Shown: in pieces, positions 46,749 to 56,109 of the stretch
Position numbering within the stretch: position 1 is the stretch's first letter
How the letters are laid out: the number at the start of each line of letters is the position of its first letter
DNA from: Arthrobacter jinronghuae
GTDB taxonomy: Bacteria; Actinomycetota; Actinomycetes; Actinomycetales; Micrococcaceae
DNA: 64,000 nt
Reading direction: 5' to 3'
Assembly (NCBI RefSeq): GCF_025244825.1
Contig: NZ_CP104263.1
Span: 2,232,001-2,296,000, forward strand
Program-made: the position numbers and the translations under genes
The notes under the pieces: model-generated
What the model saw: the letters and a program-made list of their open reading frames with translations, nothing else
The model's database searches: none
What the model was told of the DNA's origin: nothing

Positions 46749-49310
46749 TTGCCAGGTATGAATCTCACGCGCTCCGAAGCCCGTGAACGTGCAGAACTCC
46801 TTGATGTCGAGTCCTACGACGTCAACCTTGACCTGACCCGGGGAGAGACGGTGTTCGGCAGCACGACCGTCGTCCGGTTCTCCGCCCGCCCCGGGACGTC
46901 GACCTTCATTGACGCGGTCACCGACACGGTTCACCGGATCACGCTGAACGGCGTGGCCCTGGACCCGGCGGAGGTGTCCGACGGCGTGCGGATCCAGCTC
47001 CCGAACCTCGCCGAGTCCAATGAACTCGTGGTGGACGCGGATGCCCGCTACATGAACACCGGCGAGGGCCTGCACCGCTTCGTGGACCCCGTGGACAACG
47101 AGGTCTACCTCTATTCGCAGTTCGAGGTTCCGGACTCCCGCCGTATGTTCGCGGTCTTCGAACAGCCGGACTTGAAGGCCACGTTCCGCTTCACGGTCAC
47201 GGCGCCGTCGCACTGGGATGTCATTTCCAACTCCCCCACCCCGGAGCCCCTGGCCGCCGGCGACCTGACCGACGCCAGTCCGCGCTCCACCTGGTCTTTC
47301 GAGCCCACGCCGCGGATCTCCTCCTACATCACCGCGCTGATCGCCGGTCCGTACCAGTCCGTCCGCAGCGAACTGACAAGTTCCGACGGCCGCACCATCC
47401 CCCTGGGTGTCTTTGCCCGCCGGTCCCTGATGCAGTTCATGGACGCCGAGAACATCTTCGAACTCACCCGCCAGGGCTTCGCCTTCTACGAGGAGCAGTT
47501 CGGCACCCCGTATCCGTTCGAGAAGTATGACCAGCTCTTTGTGCCCGAGTTCAACGCCGGGGCAATGGAAAACGCCGGTGCGGTGACCTTCCTCGAGAGC
47601 TACGTCTTCCGTTCCCGCGTCACCGAAGCCACGGTGGAACGCCGCGCCGTAACGATCCTGCACGAATTGGCGCACATGTGGTTCGGCGACCTGGTCACCA
47701 TGCGCTGGTGGAACGACCTGTGGCTGAATGAATCCTTCGCCGAGTTCATGTCCACCCTCGCCGCCGCGGAGGCCACCGAATTCCGGCAGGCCTGGACCAC
47801 CTTCGCCTCGCTGGAAAAGGCCTGGGCCTACCGCCAGGACCAGCTGCCCACCACCCACCCCATCGTCGCCGAAATCCGGGACCTGGAAGACGTCCAGGTC
47901 AACTTCGACGGCATCACCTACGCCAAGGGCGCTTCCGTGCTCAAGCAGCTGGTGGCCTGGGTCGGACAGGACAAGTTCATGGCCGGCGTGCGCGAGTACT
48001 TCGGCAAGCACGCCTGGCAGAACACGGAGCTGTCGGATCTGCTGTCCGAGCTGGAAACAGCCAGCGGCCGGGATCTGTCCGACTGGTCCGCCAAGTGGCT
48101 CGAGACCGCCGGCGTAAACACCCTGCGCCCGGAGTTCGAGACCGATGAGGACGGCACCATCACGTCCTTCGCCGTACTGCAGAGCGCTATTGAGGAATAC
48201 CCCACCCTTCGCCCGCACCGCCTGGCGATTGGCTTCTACAATCCGGACGAGGACGGCAGGCTGCAGCGCACGCACCGCGTGGAGCTCGACGTCGACGGCG
48301 AACGCACCGAGGTGCCCGAACTCGCCGGCCAGCCGCGCCCGGCCCTGCTGCTGCTCAACGACGACGACCTGGCCTATGCAAAGATCCGCCTGGACGCCGC
48401 CTCGCAGCACACCGCCACCCGCAGCCTGCGCAACATAGCGGATTCCCTGCCCCGGACGCTCGTGTGGGCATCCGCCTGGGACGCTGCACGGGACGCGGAG
48501 ATCCCGGCCCGCAACTATGTGGAACTGGTCCTGCAGAACATCGCGTCCGAGTCCGACTCGACCGTTGTCCAGGTGCTGCTGCGCCAGCTGGCCACCACCC
48601 TGGCCTTCTACGTCAGCCCCCAGGACCGCGAACCCATGACCGTTGCCGCCGCCGAGAGTCTCTGGGAGCTGGCTTCCGCAGCGGAGCCGGGCTCGGATTC
48701 ACAGCTGCAGTTCGTCAAGGCCTTCGCCGCCCACGCCTCATCCGACGAGCAGCTGGACTCGCTGGCAGGCCTGTTCACCGGCGACCGGTCCCTCGAAGGG
48801 CTGGCCGTCGACGCGGACCTGCGCTGGGAGCTGCTCACCGGCCTGGTGGCCGGCGGCCGGCTGGGCGCAGCAGACATCGACGCCGAACTCGAGCGCGATG
48901 CCACGGCCACGGGCGCCCTTGCTGCTGCCATGGCCCGCGCGGCCATCCCCACCCCCGAAGCCAAGGCAGCCGCCTGGGAATCGATCGTGGAGCGCTCCGA
49001 CATGCCCAACGCCGCGCAGCGTTCAGCCATCGCCGGATTCATGCGTGTGCACGACACCGGCCTGCTGGAACCGTACGCACAGAAGTACTTTGCGTCGATC
49101 CGCGACGTGTGGGCCAGCCGGACCCATGAGATCGCCCAGCAGATCGCCGTCGGCCTCTATCCGTCCCGGCTGACGCGCCAGGACACGGTGGACACCACCG
49201 ATGCCTTCCTCGCCGAACTGGGCGAGGACTCCCCCTCGCTGCGACGGCTGATCCTGGAAAGCCGCGACGGCGTGGTCCGCGCCCTGAAGGCGCAGGAAGC
49301 CGACCGGTAA
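46749..49310 (+). CDS. pepN: Aminopeptidase N
   Basis: The 853-residue M1 metallopeptidase has the substrate-binding GAMEN (271-275), zinc motif HELAHMW (His305) and NESFAEF with the third ligand Glu, then the C-terminal ERAP1-like alpha-helical domain. It removes N-terminal residues from peptides in the cytoplasm. The TTG at 46749, AAAGG 7 bases upstream, gives MPGMNLTR, like other actinobacterial PepN; ATG 46758 is the alternative. The gene is monocistronic. Confidence 0.95.
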   Translation: MPGMNLTRSEARERAELLDVESYDVNLDLTRGETVFGSTTVVRFSARPGTSTFIDAVTDTVHRITLNGVALDPAEVSDGVRIQLPNLAESNELVVDADARYMNTGEGLHRFVDPVDNEVYLYSQFEVPDSRRMFAVFEQPDLKATFRFTVTAPSHWDVISNSPTPEPLAAGDLTDASPRSTWSFEPTPRISSYITALIAGPYQSVRSELTSSDGRTIPLGVFARRSLMQFMDAENIFELTRQGFAFYEEQFGTPYPFEKYDQLFVPEFNAGAMENAGAVTFLESYVFRSRVTEATVERRAVTILHELAHMWFGDLVTMRWWNDLWLNESFAEFMSTLAAAEATEFRQAWTTFASLEKAWAYRQDQLPTTHPIVAEIRDLEDVQVNFDGITYAKGASVLKQLVAWVGQDKFMAGVREYFGKHAWQNTELSDLLSELETASGRDLSDWSAKWLETAGVNTLRPEFETDEDGTITSFAVLQSAIEEYPTLRPHRLAIGFYNPDEDGRLQRTHRVELDVDGERTEVPELAGQPRPALLLLNDDDLAYAKIRLDAASQHTATRSLRNIADSLPRTLVWASAWDAARDAEIPARNYVELVLQNIASESDSTVVQVLLRQLATTLAFYVSPQDREPMTVAAAESLWELASAAEPGSDSQLQFVKAFAAHASSDEQLDSLAGLFTGDRSLEGLAVDADLRWELLTGLVAGGRLGAADIDAELERDATATGALAAAMARAAIPTPEAKAAAWESIVERSDMPNAAQRSAIAGFMRVHDTGLLEPYAQKYFASIRDVWASRTHEIAQQIAVGLYPSRLTRQDTVDTTDAFLAELGEDSPSLRRLILESRDGVVRALKAQEADR

Positions 49311-49367
49311 CGCCTTGCCGCCGCGGTTCCCCTTCCATCCGCGGGCTCAGACGGTAGCTTGGAGAGC

Positions 49368-49886
49368 GTGAATCTCTCCGAACACCGTTACACGCTCGAT
49401 CTGGAATGGACGGGAAACCGCGGCGACGGGACCGCTTCCTACCGCGGCTACGGCCGCGACCACATCATCCGCGCCCCCGGGCTGCCCGACCTGCCCGGAA
49501 CCGCGGACCCCACCTTCCACGGCGACCGGGACCGCTGGAACCCCGAGCAGCTTCTGCTCGCCGCGCTGGCCCAGTGCCACATGCTTTCCTACCTGCACGT
49601 GGCGGTCCGAAACGGCATCAGGGTGCTCGCCTACGAGGACTCCCCCGAGGGGCTGCTGCGGCTCAACCGGGACGGCAGCGGCGAATTCACCTCCGCTGCA
49701 CTGCGTCCCAGAGTGACCATCGACGGCGGCGCGGGGCCTGCCGCCGTCGAACTCGCATCCGGACCGATGCACGCCGAGGCGAACCGGCTCTGCTTCATCG
49801 CCCGGAGCGTGAATTTCCCGGTGGAGCACCGGCCCCAGACGCTGACCGGGGCCGGGATGCCCTTCGGACACGGCCGGCACGGGTAG
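49368..49886 (+). CDS. OsmC family peroxidase-like protein
   Basis: The 172-residue protein has the OsmC/Ohr fold pattern: PEQLLLAALAQCHMLSYLHVA with Cys in AQCH, and a C-terminal ANRLCFIARSVNFPVEH with the second Cys. OsmC-type proteins reduce organic peroxides through these two cysteines. A -10-like TAGCTT (49355-49360) lies seven bases before GTG 49368, so the message may be leaderless; TTG 49359 is the alternative. No regulator is adjacent. Confidence 0.85.
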   Translation: MNLSEHRYTLDLEWTGNRGDGTASYRGYGRDHIIRAPGLPDLPGTADPTFHGDRDRWNPEQLLLAALAQCHMLSYLHVAVRNGIRVLAYEDSPEGLLRLNRDGSGEFTSAALRPRVTIDGGAGPAAVELASGPMHAEANRLCFIARSVNFPVEHRPQTLTGAGMPFGHGRHG

Positions 49887-49935
49887 CCTTAACCGCAGAC
49901 CACTGACCGGCTATACAAAGGATGAACCGCTACCC

Positions 49936-50604
49936 GTGCTTTCCGCTTCCGAAATTGACCTCTCTTCAGTGACCGTCAATGATTTTGACCTTTCCGGCCT
50001 GATCGAAGCCGCCCTTATTGTCCTGGCCGCCACCGGCGTCTGGTTTGTCGCGCGTTTCCTGATCAACAGGCTGGTGGCGCGCGCCCAGAAGGGCTATTCG
50101 CTGCTGCACTCCTCCAAGATCAAATGGGCGCAGCCGGTGATGCGCAACCTGGACAAGAAGCGCCGTGCCCAGCGCGCGGACACCATCGGCGCCCTGCTGC
50201 GCAGCGCCGTCAACGTTTCCATCTGGACCGTCGCGATCATCATGGTGCTGGACGCCGTGGGCATCAACATTGCCCCGCTGCTGGCCAGCGTCGGCATTGT
50301 CGGCATCGCCCTCGGCTTCGGCGCGCGGGAACTCATCCGCGACGCCCTGGCCGGGTTCTTCATCACCATTGAGGACCAGTACGGAATCGGCGACGTCATC
50401 GAAGTCGGCGACACCGCCGGAACGGTGCAGTCCGTGGGTATCCGGATCACCCGGATCATCGATGACCGCGGCGTTATCTGGTACATCCGCAACGGGGAGA
50501 TCGCCAAGATCGGCAACCGGTCCCAGGGCACCTACGTGGGCGAAACTCCGGTGGAACCGGCGAAGGCCGACGCGCTCAAAGACGGCATGGCTGCCAATGA
50601 CTGA
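49936..50604 (+). CDS. MscS-type mechanosensitive ion channel, short form
   Basis: The 222-residue protein has an N-terminal membrane helix (about 18-40), a pore-lining region (about 85-125: [28 protein letters not shown]) and the MscS beta domain ([23 protein letters not shown]). It releases solutes when turgor rises. It is shorter than E. coli MscS (286) and lacks most of the C-terminal alpha/beta vestibule. GTG 49936 starts it; the truncated haemoglobin gene overlaps its end by 8 bp. Confidence 0.88.
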   Translation: MLSASEIDLSSVTVNDFDLSGLIEAALIVLAATGVWFVARFLINRLVARAQKGYSLLHSSKIKWAQPVMRNLDKKRRAQRADTIGALLRSAVNVSIWTVAIIMVLDAVGINIAPLLASVGIVGIALGFGARELIRDALAGFFITIEDQYGIGDVIEVGDTAGTVQSVGIRITRIIDDRGVIWYIRNGEIAKIGNRSQGTYVGETPVEPAKADALKDGMAAND

Positions 50605-51082
50605 ACCGACGCCTGACCCGGCAGAGGCGCCGCCGAGCGCGGCGTCCCTGCCGCTGCGCCCGGCGCAGCAGCCCACGCAGCAGCCCCAGGCCTTCCAGCA
50701 GCCGCAGTACACGGACAACTTCTACGACGCCGTGGGCGGGCATCCCACGTTCGTGAAGCTCGTGGACGTGTTCTACGAAGGTGTGGCGGACGATCCGCTG
50801 ATGCGGCCGATGTATCCAGAAGAGGACCTCGGGCCGGCGAAGGAACGCCTGCTGCTGTTCCTTGAGCAGTACTGGGGCGGCCCGAAGACCTACGGCGAGC
50901 AGCGCGGGCACCCCCGCCTGCGGATGCGGCACATGCCCTTCATCGTCACGCCCGCCGCGCGCGACGCCTGGCTGCGGCACATGCGTGCCGCCGTCGACTC
51001 CCTCGATCTCTCCCCCCTGCACGAGGGGACCCTCTGGGACTACTTGGAGCGCGCCGCCCACTCCATGGTCAACTCAGCCTGA
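50597..51082 (+). CDS. Group II truncated haemoglobin
   Basis: The 161-residue protein has a Pro/Gln-rich N-terminal extension (1-35) then a 2-on-2 globin: [47 protein letters not shown] with the proximal His region, and [12 protein letters not shown]. Trp and Tyr residues typical of group II (GlbO-type) are present. These proteins bind O2 or detoxify NO/peroxides. The ATG lies inside the mscS end (overlap 8 bp), implying coupled translation. Confidence 0.9.
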   Translation: MTEPTPDPAEAPPSAASLPLRPAQQPTQQPQAFQQPQYTDNFYDAVGGHPTFVKLVDVFYEGVADDPLMRPMYPEEDLGPAKERLLLFLEQYWGGPKTYGEQRGHPRLRMRHMPFIVTPAARDAWLRHMRAAVDSLDLSPLHEGTLWDYLERAAHSMVNSA

Positions 51083-51101
51083 TCCGCCGCCCCGGCAGGG
51101 C

Positions 51102-51764
51102 CTACAGGACCGCCGGTAGCCGGGTCAGCACGTGCCCGAGCGGAGTGCTCAGCCGCAGCCAGCGCCCGTTGCTGAACAGGGCGGCGTCGGCCCCGGTTCC
51201 GCCGGCGGGCAGGAAACCGAGGGAAAGCGCCGCAAAGGCAGCCCCCGCCGGCACCGGGATTTCGGTTCCACCCATGGTCTGCGCCCAGACCCTTGTCCGG
51301 GCGCTGTGCACGACGGCGGCTCCCGGGCTCTGGGGCAGCATCGCGGCAACCTCGCGGATTCCCCGGTGTGCCGTCTGTTCGAGCAGCTGCACCGGAACCC
51401 TGCCGGCCGGCTGCCAGCCCGAACGCGGCGCCAGGATGCCCGCCCAGGTTTCACGCACAGTCATGGGCGGCACTGGAAGCACAGTATCCGCAGTTCCCAT
51501 CCGGGCGAGCCGGTCCCCGACGGCCGACAGCTGGACCGTGGCGTCCACCTCCGCCGGAGCAGCCAGCGGCATGGTCCGCAGGCCCAGCACGGTCGGTGTG
51601 TCTTCCCCGAGGATCCGGGGGCGCAGGACGCAGACGTAGGCGGCTAGGACACTGCCCACGGCCTGCAGGCGGACCGCGCCGTCGTCGGCCGTCCGTGCCC
51701 GGGTCACAAAGTTACGCAGATCGGCGGTGACCTGCGGATCGGCCAGCCGGAGTTCGCTGTCCAT
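51102..51764 (-). CDS. Conserved protein of unknown function next to thioesterase
   Basis: The 220-residue protein has no signal peptide, no membrane span and no motif I recognise. Hydrophobic and beta-prone stretches alternate (RLQAVGSVLAAYVCVLRPRIL; WQPAGRVPVQLLEQTAHRGIREVAAML). Its ATG directly abuts the stop of the thioesterase gene, so the two are cotranscribed and coupled. Any role is likely tied to acyl-CoA metabolism, but that is only inferred from context. Confidence 0.7.
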   Translation of the reverse strand: MDSELRLADPQVTADLRNFVTRARTADDGAVRLQAVGSVLAAYVCVLRPRILGEDTPTVLGLRTMPLAAPAEVDATVQLSAVGDRLARMGTADTVLPVPPMTVRETWAGILAPRSGWQPAGRVPVQLLEQTAHRGIREVAAMLPQSPGAAVVHSARTRVWAQTMGGTEIPVPAGAAFAALSLGFLPAGGTGADAALFSNGRWLRLSTPLGHVLTRLPAVL

Positions 51765-52244
51765 CTAGCTGGCCTGCCCGGCAGGGACGGCTGCACGGAA
51801 CGGCACCGGCTCGCCCATCCACGACTGAAGCACTTCCCGCTGCTCGTCCGTGAGCGGTGTGGGCCTGCCGCTGGCAGCCTCTACCTGCACCATCGCCGCC
51901 TCGGCGTAGGCGTACACCGTCTCCGGGTCTTCATCCGCCACGCGGAAACCGTAGGCAAGACTGCTGGAGCCGATCCGGGTTACCCAGACGTCCACCCAGA
52001 CGGGTTCCTTCCGGTGAAGCAACGGCGCCCGGTACTCGATTTCCTGCCGCGCCACGTACGTTGCCGTGCGGTCCCCGGCCAGGTCGCGGAAACTACCCGG
52101 TCCGCCCGCGCCGTCCGGTAGCGGCAACAGGCCCAGCTGGACCCGCGCTTCCTCCAGGAACTGGACGAACCTAACGTTGTTGATGTGGCCGTTGGGATCT
52201 TGGTCGCCGAACCGAAGCTGGACGGGGAAACGATGCACAGACAT
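51765..52244 (-). CDS. Acyl-CoA thioesterase, hotdog fold (YbgC/4HBT type)
   Basis: The 159-residue protein has the 4HBT active-site segment RFGDQDPNGHINNVRFVQFLEEAR, where Asp (in DxxGHxNN) is catalytic in 4-hydroxybenzoyl-CoA thioesterase-type enzymes. It would hydrolyse an acyl- or aroyl-CoA. The ATG at 52244 starts it; the promoter lies in the gap before the divergent tesB gene. The exact substrate is unknown. Confidence 0.88.
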   Translation of the reverse strand: MSVHRFPVQLRFGDQDPNGHINNVRFVQFLEEARVQLGLLPLPDGAGGPGSFRDLAGDRTATYVARQEIEYRAPLLHRKEPVWVDVWVTRIGSSSLAYGFRVADEDPETVYAYAEAAMVQVEAASGRPTPLTDEQREVLQSWMGEPVPFRAAVPAGQAS

Positions 52245-52391
52245 GCCCCCATCTTCCCAGAGAGTGAGGTTTGCCCTAAAACGCAGGGCTCCGGCAGCCG
52301 CACTAGTTACTGACCGGTACGTTTAAGCTAGAAGTGTTCCACGGTTCCTGCCTGAGGCAGCACCGCCTTTCCTGCTAGGAGATAGTCCCAG

Positions 52392-53276
52392 ATGTCCATT
52401 GATGAATCCTTCGATCCGACAGCGTCCCTGCTCGAGCTCCTGAACCTTAGCTGGGCCGACGGCGCGAAGACCGACGAGGACATTTTTGTCGGGGGTTCCC
52501 AGCCAGAGCCGCGCAAGCGGGTATTCGGCGGACAGGTGCTGGGCCAGTCCCTCGTTGCTGCTGCCCGCACCGTTCCCGAAGACCGGATCATGCACTCCAT
52601 GCACGGGTACTTCCTCCGCCCCGGTGACACCGAGGTGCCCATTACGTTCGGTGTGGAACGGCTGCGGGACGGCCGTTCCTTCTCCGCCAGGCGCAGCCAC
52701 GCCTACCAGAACGGCAAGCCGATCCTGTCCATGATTGCTTCCTTCCAGGTTCCCGATTCGGGAGTGGACCACCAGGAGGAGATGCCCGCCGGCATCCCCG
52801 AACCGGAGGACCTGCCCACCACGGCCGAGCTGCTGAAGGACTTCGACCACCCGGTGGCCGAGGCCTGGTCCCACCGGCGCCCCATGGACATCCGCCACGT
52901 GATGGATCCGGTCTATGTCCGCGCCGGACGGGAAAGGACCCCGCACAACGCCGTCTGGATGAAGACCTTCAAGCCCATGCCCGACGGCGAGAACCTGCAC
53001 CGCGCCGCCCTCGCCTATGCCAGTGACTACACCCTGCTGGAACCGGTCCTGCGTGGGCACGGGCTCGCCTGGACCACTCCGGGCATGAGCATCGCGAGCC
53101 TGGACCACGCCATGTGGTGGCACCGGCCGGTACGGGTGGACGACTGGCTGCTCTACGTCCAGGAATCCCCGAGCGCCTCCGCCGCGCGGGGGCTGTCCAC
53201 CGGACGGATCTTCAACCGGAGCGGCGAGCTGGTGGCCACCGTTGCCCAGGAGGGCATGGTCCGCGTTCCGCAGTAA
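52392..53276 (+). CDS. tesB: Acyl-CoA thioesterase II
   Basis: The 294-residue double-hotdog thioesterase has FGGQVLGQSLVAAARTV and MHSMHGYFLRPGD in the first half and SLDHAMWWHRPVRVDDWLLYV in the second, matching TesB. The Asp/Thr/Gln catalytic triad of TesB maps to the second domain. It hydrolyses medium- and long-chain acyl-CoA. ATG 52392 follows AGGAGA by about 9 bases. Confidence 0.93.
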   Translation: MSIDESFDPTASLLELLNLSWADGAKTDEDIFVGGSQPEPRKRVFGGQVLGQSLVAAARTVPEDRIMHSMHGYFLRPGDTEVPITFGVERLRDGRSFSARRSHAYQNGKPILSMIASFQVPDSGVDHQEEMPAGIPEPEDLPTTAELLKDFDHPVAEAWSHRRPMDIRHVMDPVYVRAGRERTPHNAVWMKTFKPMPDGENLHRAALAYASDYTLLEPVLRGHGLAWTTPGMSIASLDHAMWWHRPVRVDDWLLYVQESPSASAARGLSTGRIFNRSGELVATVAQEGMVRVPQ

Positions 53277-53302
53277 TCACCGCTGACTCTGAGCGAGTAC
53301 GG

Positions 53303-53342
53303 AAAGAGCTCCGCTTCCCCGAAGGGAAGCGGAGCTCTTTTC
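53303..53342. terminator. Bidirectional terminator between tesB and ettA
   Basis: A 17-bp perfect stem (53303-53319 with 53324-53340) with CGAA loop and T-runs on both sides separates the convergent genes. Confidence 0.9.
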
Positions 53343-53360
53343 CGTCTGCCTGCGCCGGAC

Positions 53361-55043
53361 TTAGTCGCGCGTCAGGCGGCGGTGCGTCACACGGTGCGGC
53401 TTGGCTGCATCCGGGCCGAGGCGTTCGATCTTGTTCTGCTCGTAAGACTCGAAGTTACCCTCGAACCAGTACCAGTTCGCGGGGTTTTCCTCCGTGCCTT
53501 CGAAGGCGAGGATGTGGGTGGCCACGCGGTCCAGGAACCACCGGTCGTGGGAGACCACCACGGCGCAGCCGGGGAATTCCAGCAGCGCGTTTTCGAGGCT
53601 GGACAGGGTTTCGACGTCCAGGTCGTTAGTGGGCTCATCGAGCAGGAGCAGGTTTCCGCCCTGCTTCAGGGTCATGGCCAGGTTCAGGCGGTTGCGCTCA
53701 CCACCGGAAAGCACCCCGGCCTTCTTCTGCTGGTCCGGACCCTTGAATCCGAAAGCGGAGACGTAGGCGCGGGACGGCATTTCCACCTGGCCCACCTGGA
53801 TCCAGTCGTGTCCCTCGGAAACGACCTCCCACAGGCTCTTCTCCGGATCGATGCCGCCGCGGGACTGGTCCACGTAGGAAATCTTCACGGAGTCACCGAT
53901 CTTCAGCTCACCGCCGTCGAGCTCTTCCAGGCCGACGATGGTCTTGAACAGGGTGGACTTACCCACGCCGTTCGGGCCGATGACGCCGACGATGCCGTTG
54001 CGCGGCAGGGAGAAGGACAGTCCGTCGATCAGCTGCCGGTCGCCGAAGCCCTTCTGCAGGCCCTTGGCTTCCAGGACGAGGGAGCCCAGGCGCGGTCCCG
54101 GCGGGATCTGGATTTCTTCGAAGTCCAGCTTGCGGGTGCGGTCCGCTTCGGCTGCCATTTCCTCGTAGCGGGCCAGGCGGGCCTTGGACTTTGTCTGGCG
54201 GCCCTTCGCGTTTGAGCGGACCCAGTCCAGCTCATCGGTGAGGCGCTTGGCCAGCTTCTGGTCCTTTTTGCCCTGGACTTCCAGGCGTGCGCGCTTCTTT
54301 TCCAGGTACGTGGAGTAGTTGCCCTCGTACGGGTACAGGTGTCCGCGGTCCACTTCGGCGATCCACTGGGCCACGTGGTCCAGGAAGTACCGGTCGTGGG
54401 TCACGGCCAGGACGGCGCCGTGGTAGGCGGAGAGGTGCTGCTCAAGCCAGAGCACACTCTCGGCGTCCAGGTGGTTGGTGGGCTCATCGAGGAGCAGCAG
54501 GTCCGGCTTCTGCAGCAGCAGCTTGCAGAGCGCCACGCGGCGGCGCTCACCGCCGGAGAGGAGGGTGACATCCGCTTCGGGCGGCGGGCAGCGCAGGGCG
54601 TCCATGGCCTGCTCGAGCTGGGAATCAATGTCCCAGGCATCGGCGGCGTCGATGGCTTCCTGTAGCTTGCCCATTTCCTCAAGCAGGCTGTCGAAGTCCG
54701 CGTCGGGCTGTGACATCTCTTCGGAAATTTCGTTGAACCGCTGGATCTTGCCGTAAATCTCGCCGACGCCCTCCTGGACGTTGCCGAGTACGGTCTTTTC
54801 CTCATTCAGCGGCGGCTCCTGAAGCAGGATGCCCACCGTGTAGCCGGCGCTGAGCCGGGCCTCACCGTTCGAGGGGGTGTCCAGTCCAGCCATGATCTTG
54901 AGGATGGTGGACTTACCCGCACCGTTGGGACCCACCACGCCGATCTTGGCACCGGGGTAGAAGGACATGCTTACGTCGTCGAGGATAACTTTGTCGCCAA
55001 CGGCCTTGCGGGCCTTGGTCATCGTGTAGATAAATTCCGCCAT
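53361..55043 (-). CDS. ettA: Energy-dependent translational throttle protein EttA
   Basis: The 560-residue ABC-F ATPase has two ABC domains with Walker A GPNGAGKST and GPNGVGKST, signature LSGGERRRVALC and LSGGERNRLNLA, and the inter-domain PtIM linker with KARLARYEEMA. EttA binds the ribosomal E site and slows the first elongation step when the ATP/ADP ratio is low. ATG 55043 starts it. The region upstream is the composite repeat tract, so any leader would contain it. Confidence 0.93.
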   Translation of the reverse strand: MAEFIYTMTKARKAVGDKVILDDVSMSFYPGAKIGVVGPNGAGKSTILKIMAGLDTPSNGEARLSAGYTVGILLQEPPLNEEKTVLGNVQEGVGEIYGKIQRFNEISEEMSQPDADFDSLLEEMGKLQEAIDAADAWDIDSQLEQAMDALRCPPPEADVTLLSGGERRRVALCKLLLQKPDLLLLDEPTNHLDAESVLWLEQHLSAYHGAVLAVTHDRYFLDHVAQWIAEVDRGHLYPYEGNYSTYLEKKRARLEVQGKKDQKLAKRLTDELDWVRSNAKGRQTKSKARLARYEEMAAEADRTRKLDFEEIQIPPGPRLGSLVLEAKGLQKGFGDRQLIDGLSFSLPRNGIVGVIGPNGVGKSTLFKTIVGLEELDGGELKIGDSVKISYVDQSRGGIDPEKSLWEVVSEGHDWIQVGQVEMPSRAYVSAFGFKGPDQQKKAGVLSGGERNRLNLAMTLKQGGNLLLLDEPTNDLDVETLSSLENALLEFPGCAVVVSHDRWFLDRVATHILAFEGTEENPANWYWFEGNFESYEQNKIERLGPDAAKPHRVTHRRLTRD

Positions 55044-55569
55044 ATCTACAAGGCTAATCTGTCAGCGCCGATATATTCCATTTTCCGGTTTCCGGCGCGT
55101 GCGGTTACCCCTTGCGCTTCGGCCCGGGGTGCCGGATCCCGGTTGTCCGGATCCCTGCCGATTGTCCCCGCAAGGTGTCCGGATCCCCGCACTATGTCCG
55201 GATCCCCACCGATTGTCCCCGCAAGGCGTCCGAATCCCCGCAGTATGTCCGGATCCCCACCGATTGTCCCCGCAAGGCGTCCGAATCCCCGCCGATTGTC
55301 CCCGCAAGGTGTCCGAATCCCCGCAGTATGTCCGGATCCCTGCACCGCGCGGCGCAGGAATTGTCACAAACCGCTGGGATCGCGACAAACCGAAGGGATT
55401 TTCCCGGCCGAGGCGCTCTGCCGGTCCGTCTTCGTGCCGGCGCCTACATTCGTCCCGGTGTCGATTCCCGCACAATTCCCCCGACCGGTTCCGGCTCAGG
55501 TCCCGGTCACTTAGGGCCGGTTCCCGGTCGGGTCCCGGTGACTTCGGGTCACTTAGGGTCGGTTCCCGG
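55044..55569. repeat. Composite repeat tract between a lipoprotein gene and ettA
   Basis: Between about 55135 and 55345 two short words alternate: A, GATTGTCCCCGCAAGG plus GTCCGRATCCCCGC (about 31 bp), and B, TATGTCCGGATCCCC (about 20 bp), in the order A-B-A-B-A-A-B, giving a 51-bp period. Because 51 is a multiple of three an open frame with repeating GFGRLAGTIGGDPDI-like peptides crosses it on the minus strand, but without a ribosome site. A second small tract (about 55480-55575) repeats GGTCACTTAGGG and GGTTCCCGGTC. No gene is supported. Confidence 0.8.
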
Positions 55570-56043
55570 TCAGTTGCCGACGAAGCATCCGCCGTCGGAC
55601 AACACCGGCAGCACCGTAACGTAGGCCGAGCCGTCCCGGACCTCACCGAAAATGCAATCCCCGTCCTGCACAGCTGCAGCCTGGATCGAGTCAACTTCCA
55701 GGCCGGTGGGTGTGGTGTCCGCCGAGACTTCCACCGTTCCCGGCGTAAAGCCCGCCGCGGTAAACGCCGCACCCACCGCTTCCCCGTCCGGCAGCGAATC
55801 CGAATCAGCCAGCTTCCCCAACTCGGATTCCAGTGCTTCGGTCAATGCGGCATGGGGCGCGGGGGTGTCCGCCGGTGCCGATCCAGGCGTGGCCGATCCA
55901 GGCGCGGCCTCTCCCGCCGACGGGGGTTCCTCGCTGGTTTCCCCCTGCCATCCGCAGCCGGAAAGCCCGACCGCGAGCGCCAGGAACCCGGCCGCCAGGC
56001 CAACGGCGGGAAGGGTGGGTCGGGCTCTGCGGCGGGGGTTCAT
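55570..56043 (-). CDS. Small lipoprotein of unknown function
   Basis: The 157-residue product has an Arg-rich start, a hydrophobic segment and lipobox LSGC with Cys at about 32, then a Pro/Ala/Ser linker and a domain of about 85 residues ending in DGDCIFGEVRDGSAYVTVLPVLSDGGCFV with two cysteines that may form a disulfide. It resembles the DUF6993-type actinobacterial lipoproteins, but I cannot confirm this. ATG 56043 is chosen; a GTG/ATG 12 codons upstream is possible. Confidence 0.7.
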   Translation of the reverse strand: MNPRRRARPTLPAVGLAAGFLALAVGLSGCGWQGETSEEPPSAGEAAPGSATPGSAPADTPAPHAALTEALESELGKLADSDSLPDGEAVGAAFTAAGFTPGTVEVSADTTPTGLEVDSIQAAAVQDGDCIFGEVRDGSAYVTVLPVLSDGGCFVGN

Positions 56044-56109
56044 CCGGCGATTCTGCCACGTATTACGCCGTCCGGACAAAAAGGGTCCCGGGATATACGG
56101 GAGCCTCTC

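Noticed and set aside
55046..55345. Minus-strand frame with repeating GFGRLAGTIGGDPDI-like peptides
   Set aside because: The 51-bp period simply preserves frame. No ribosome site or family match.
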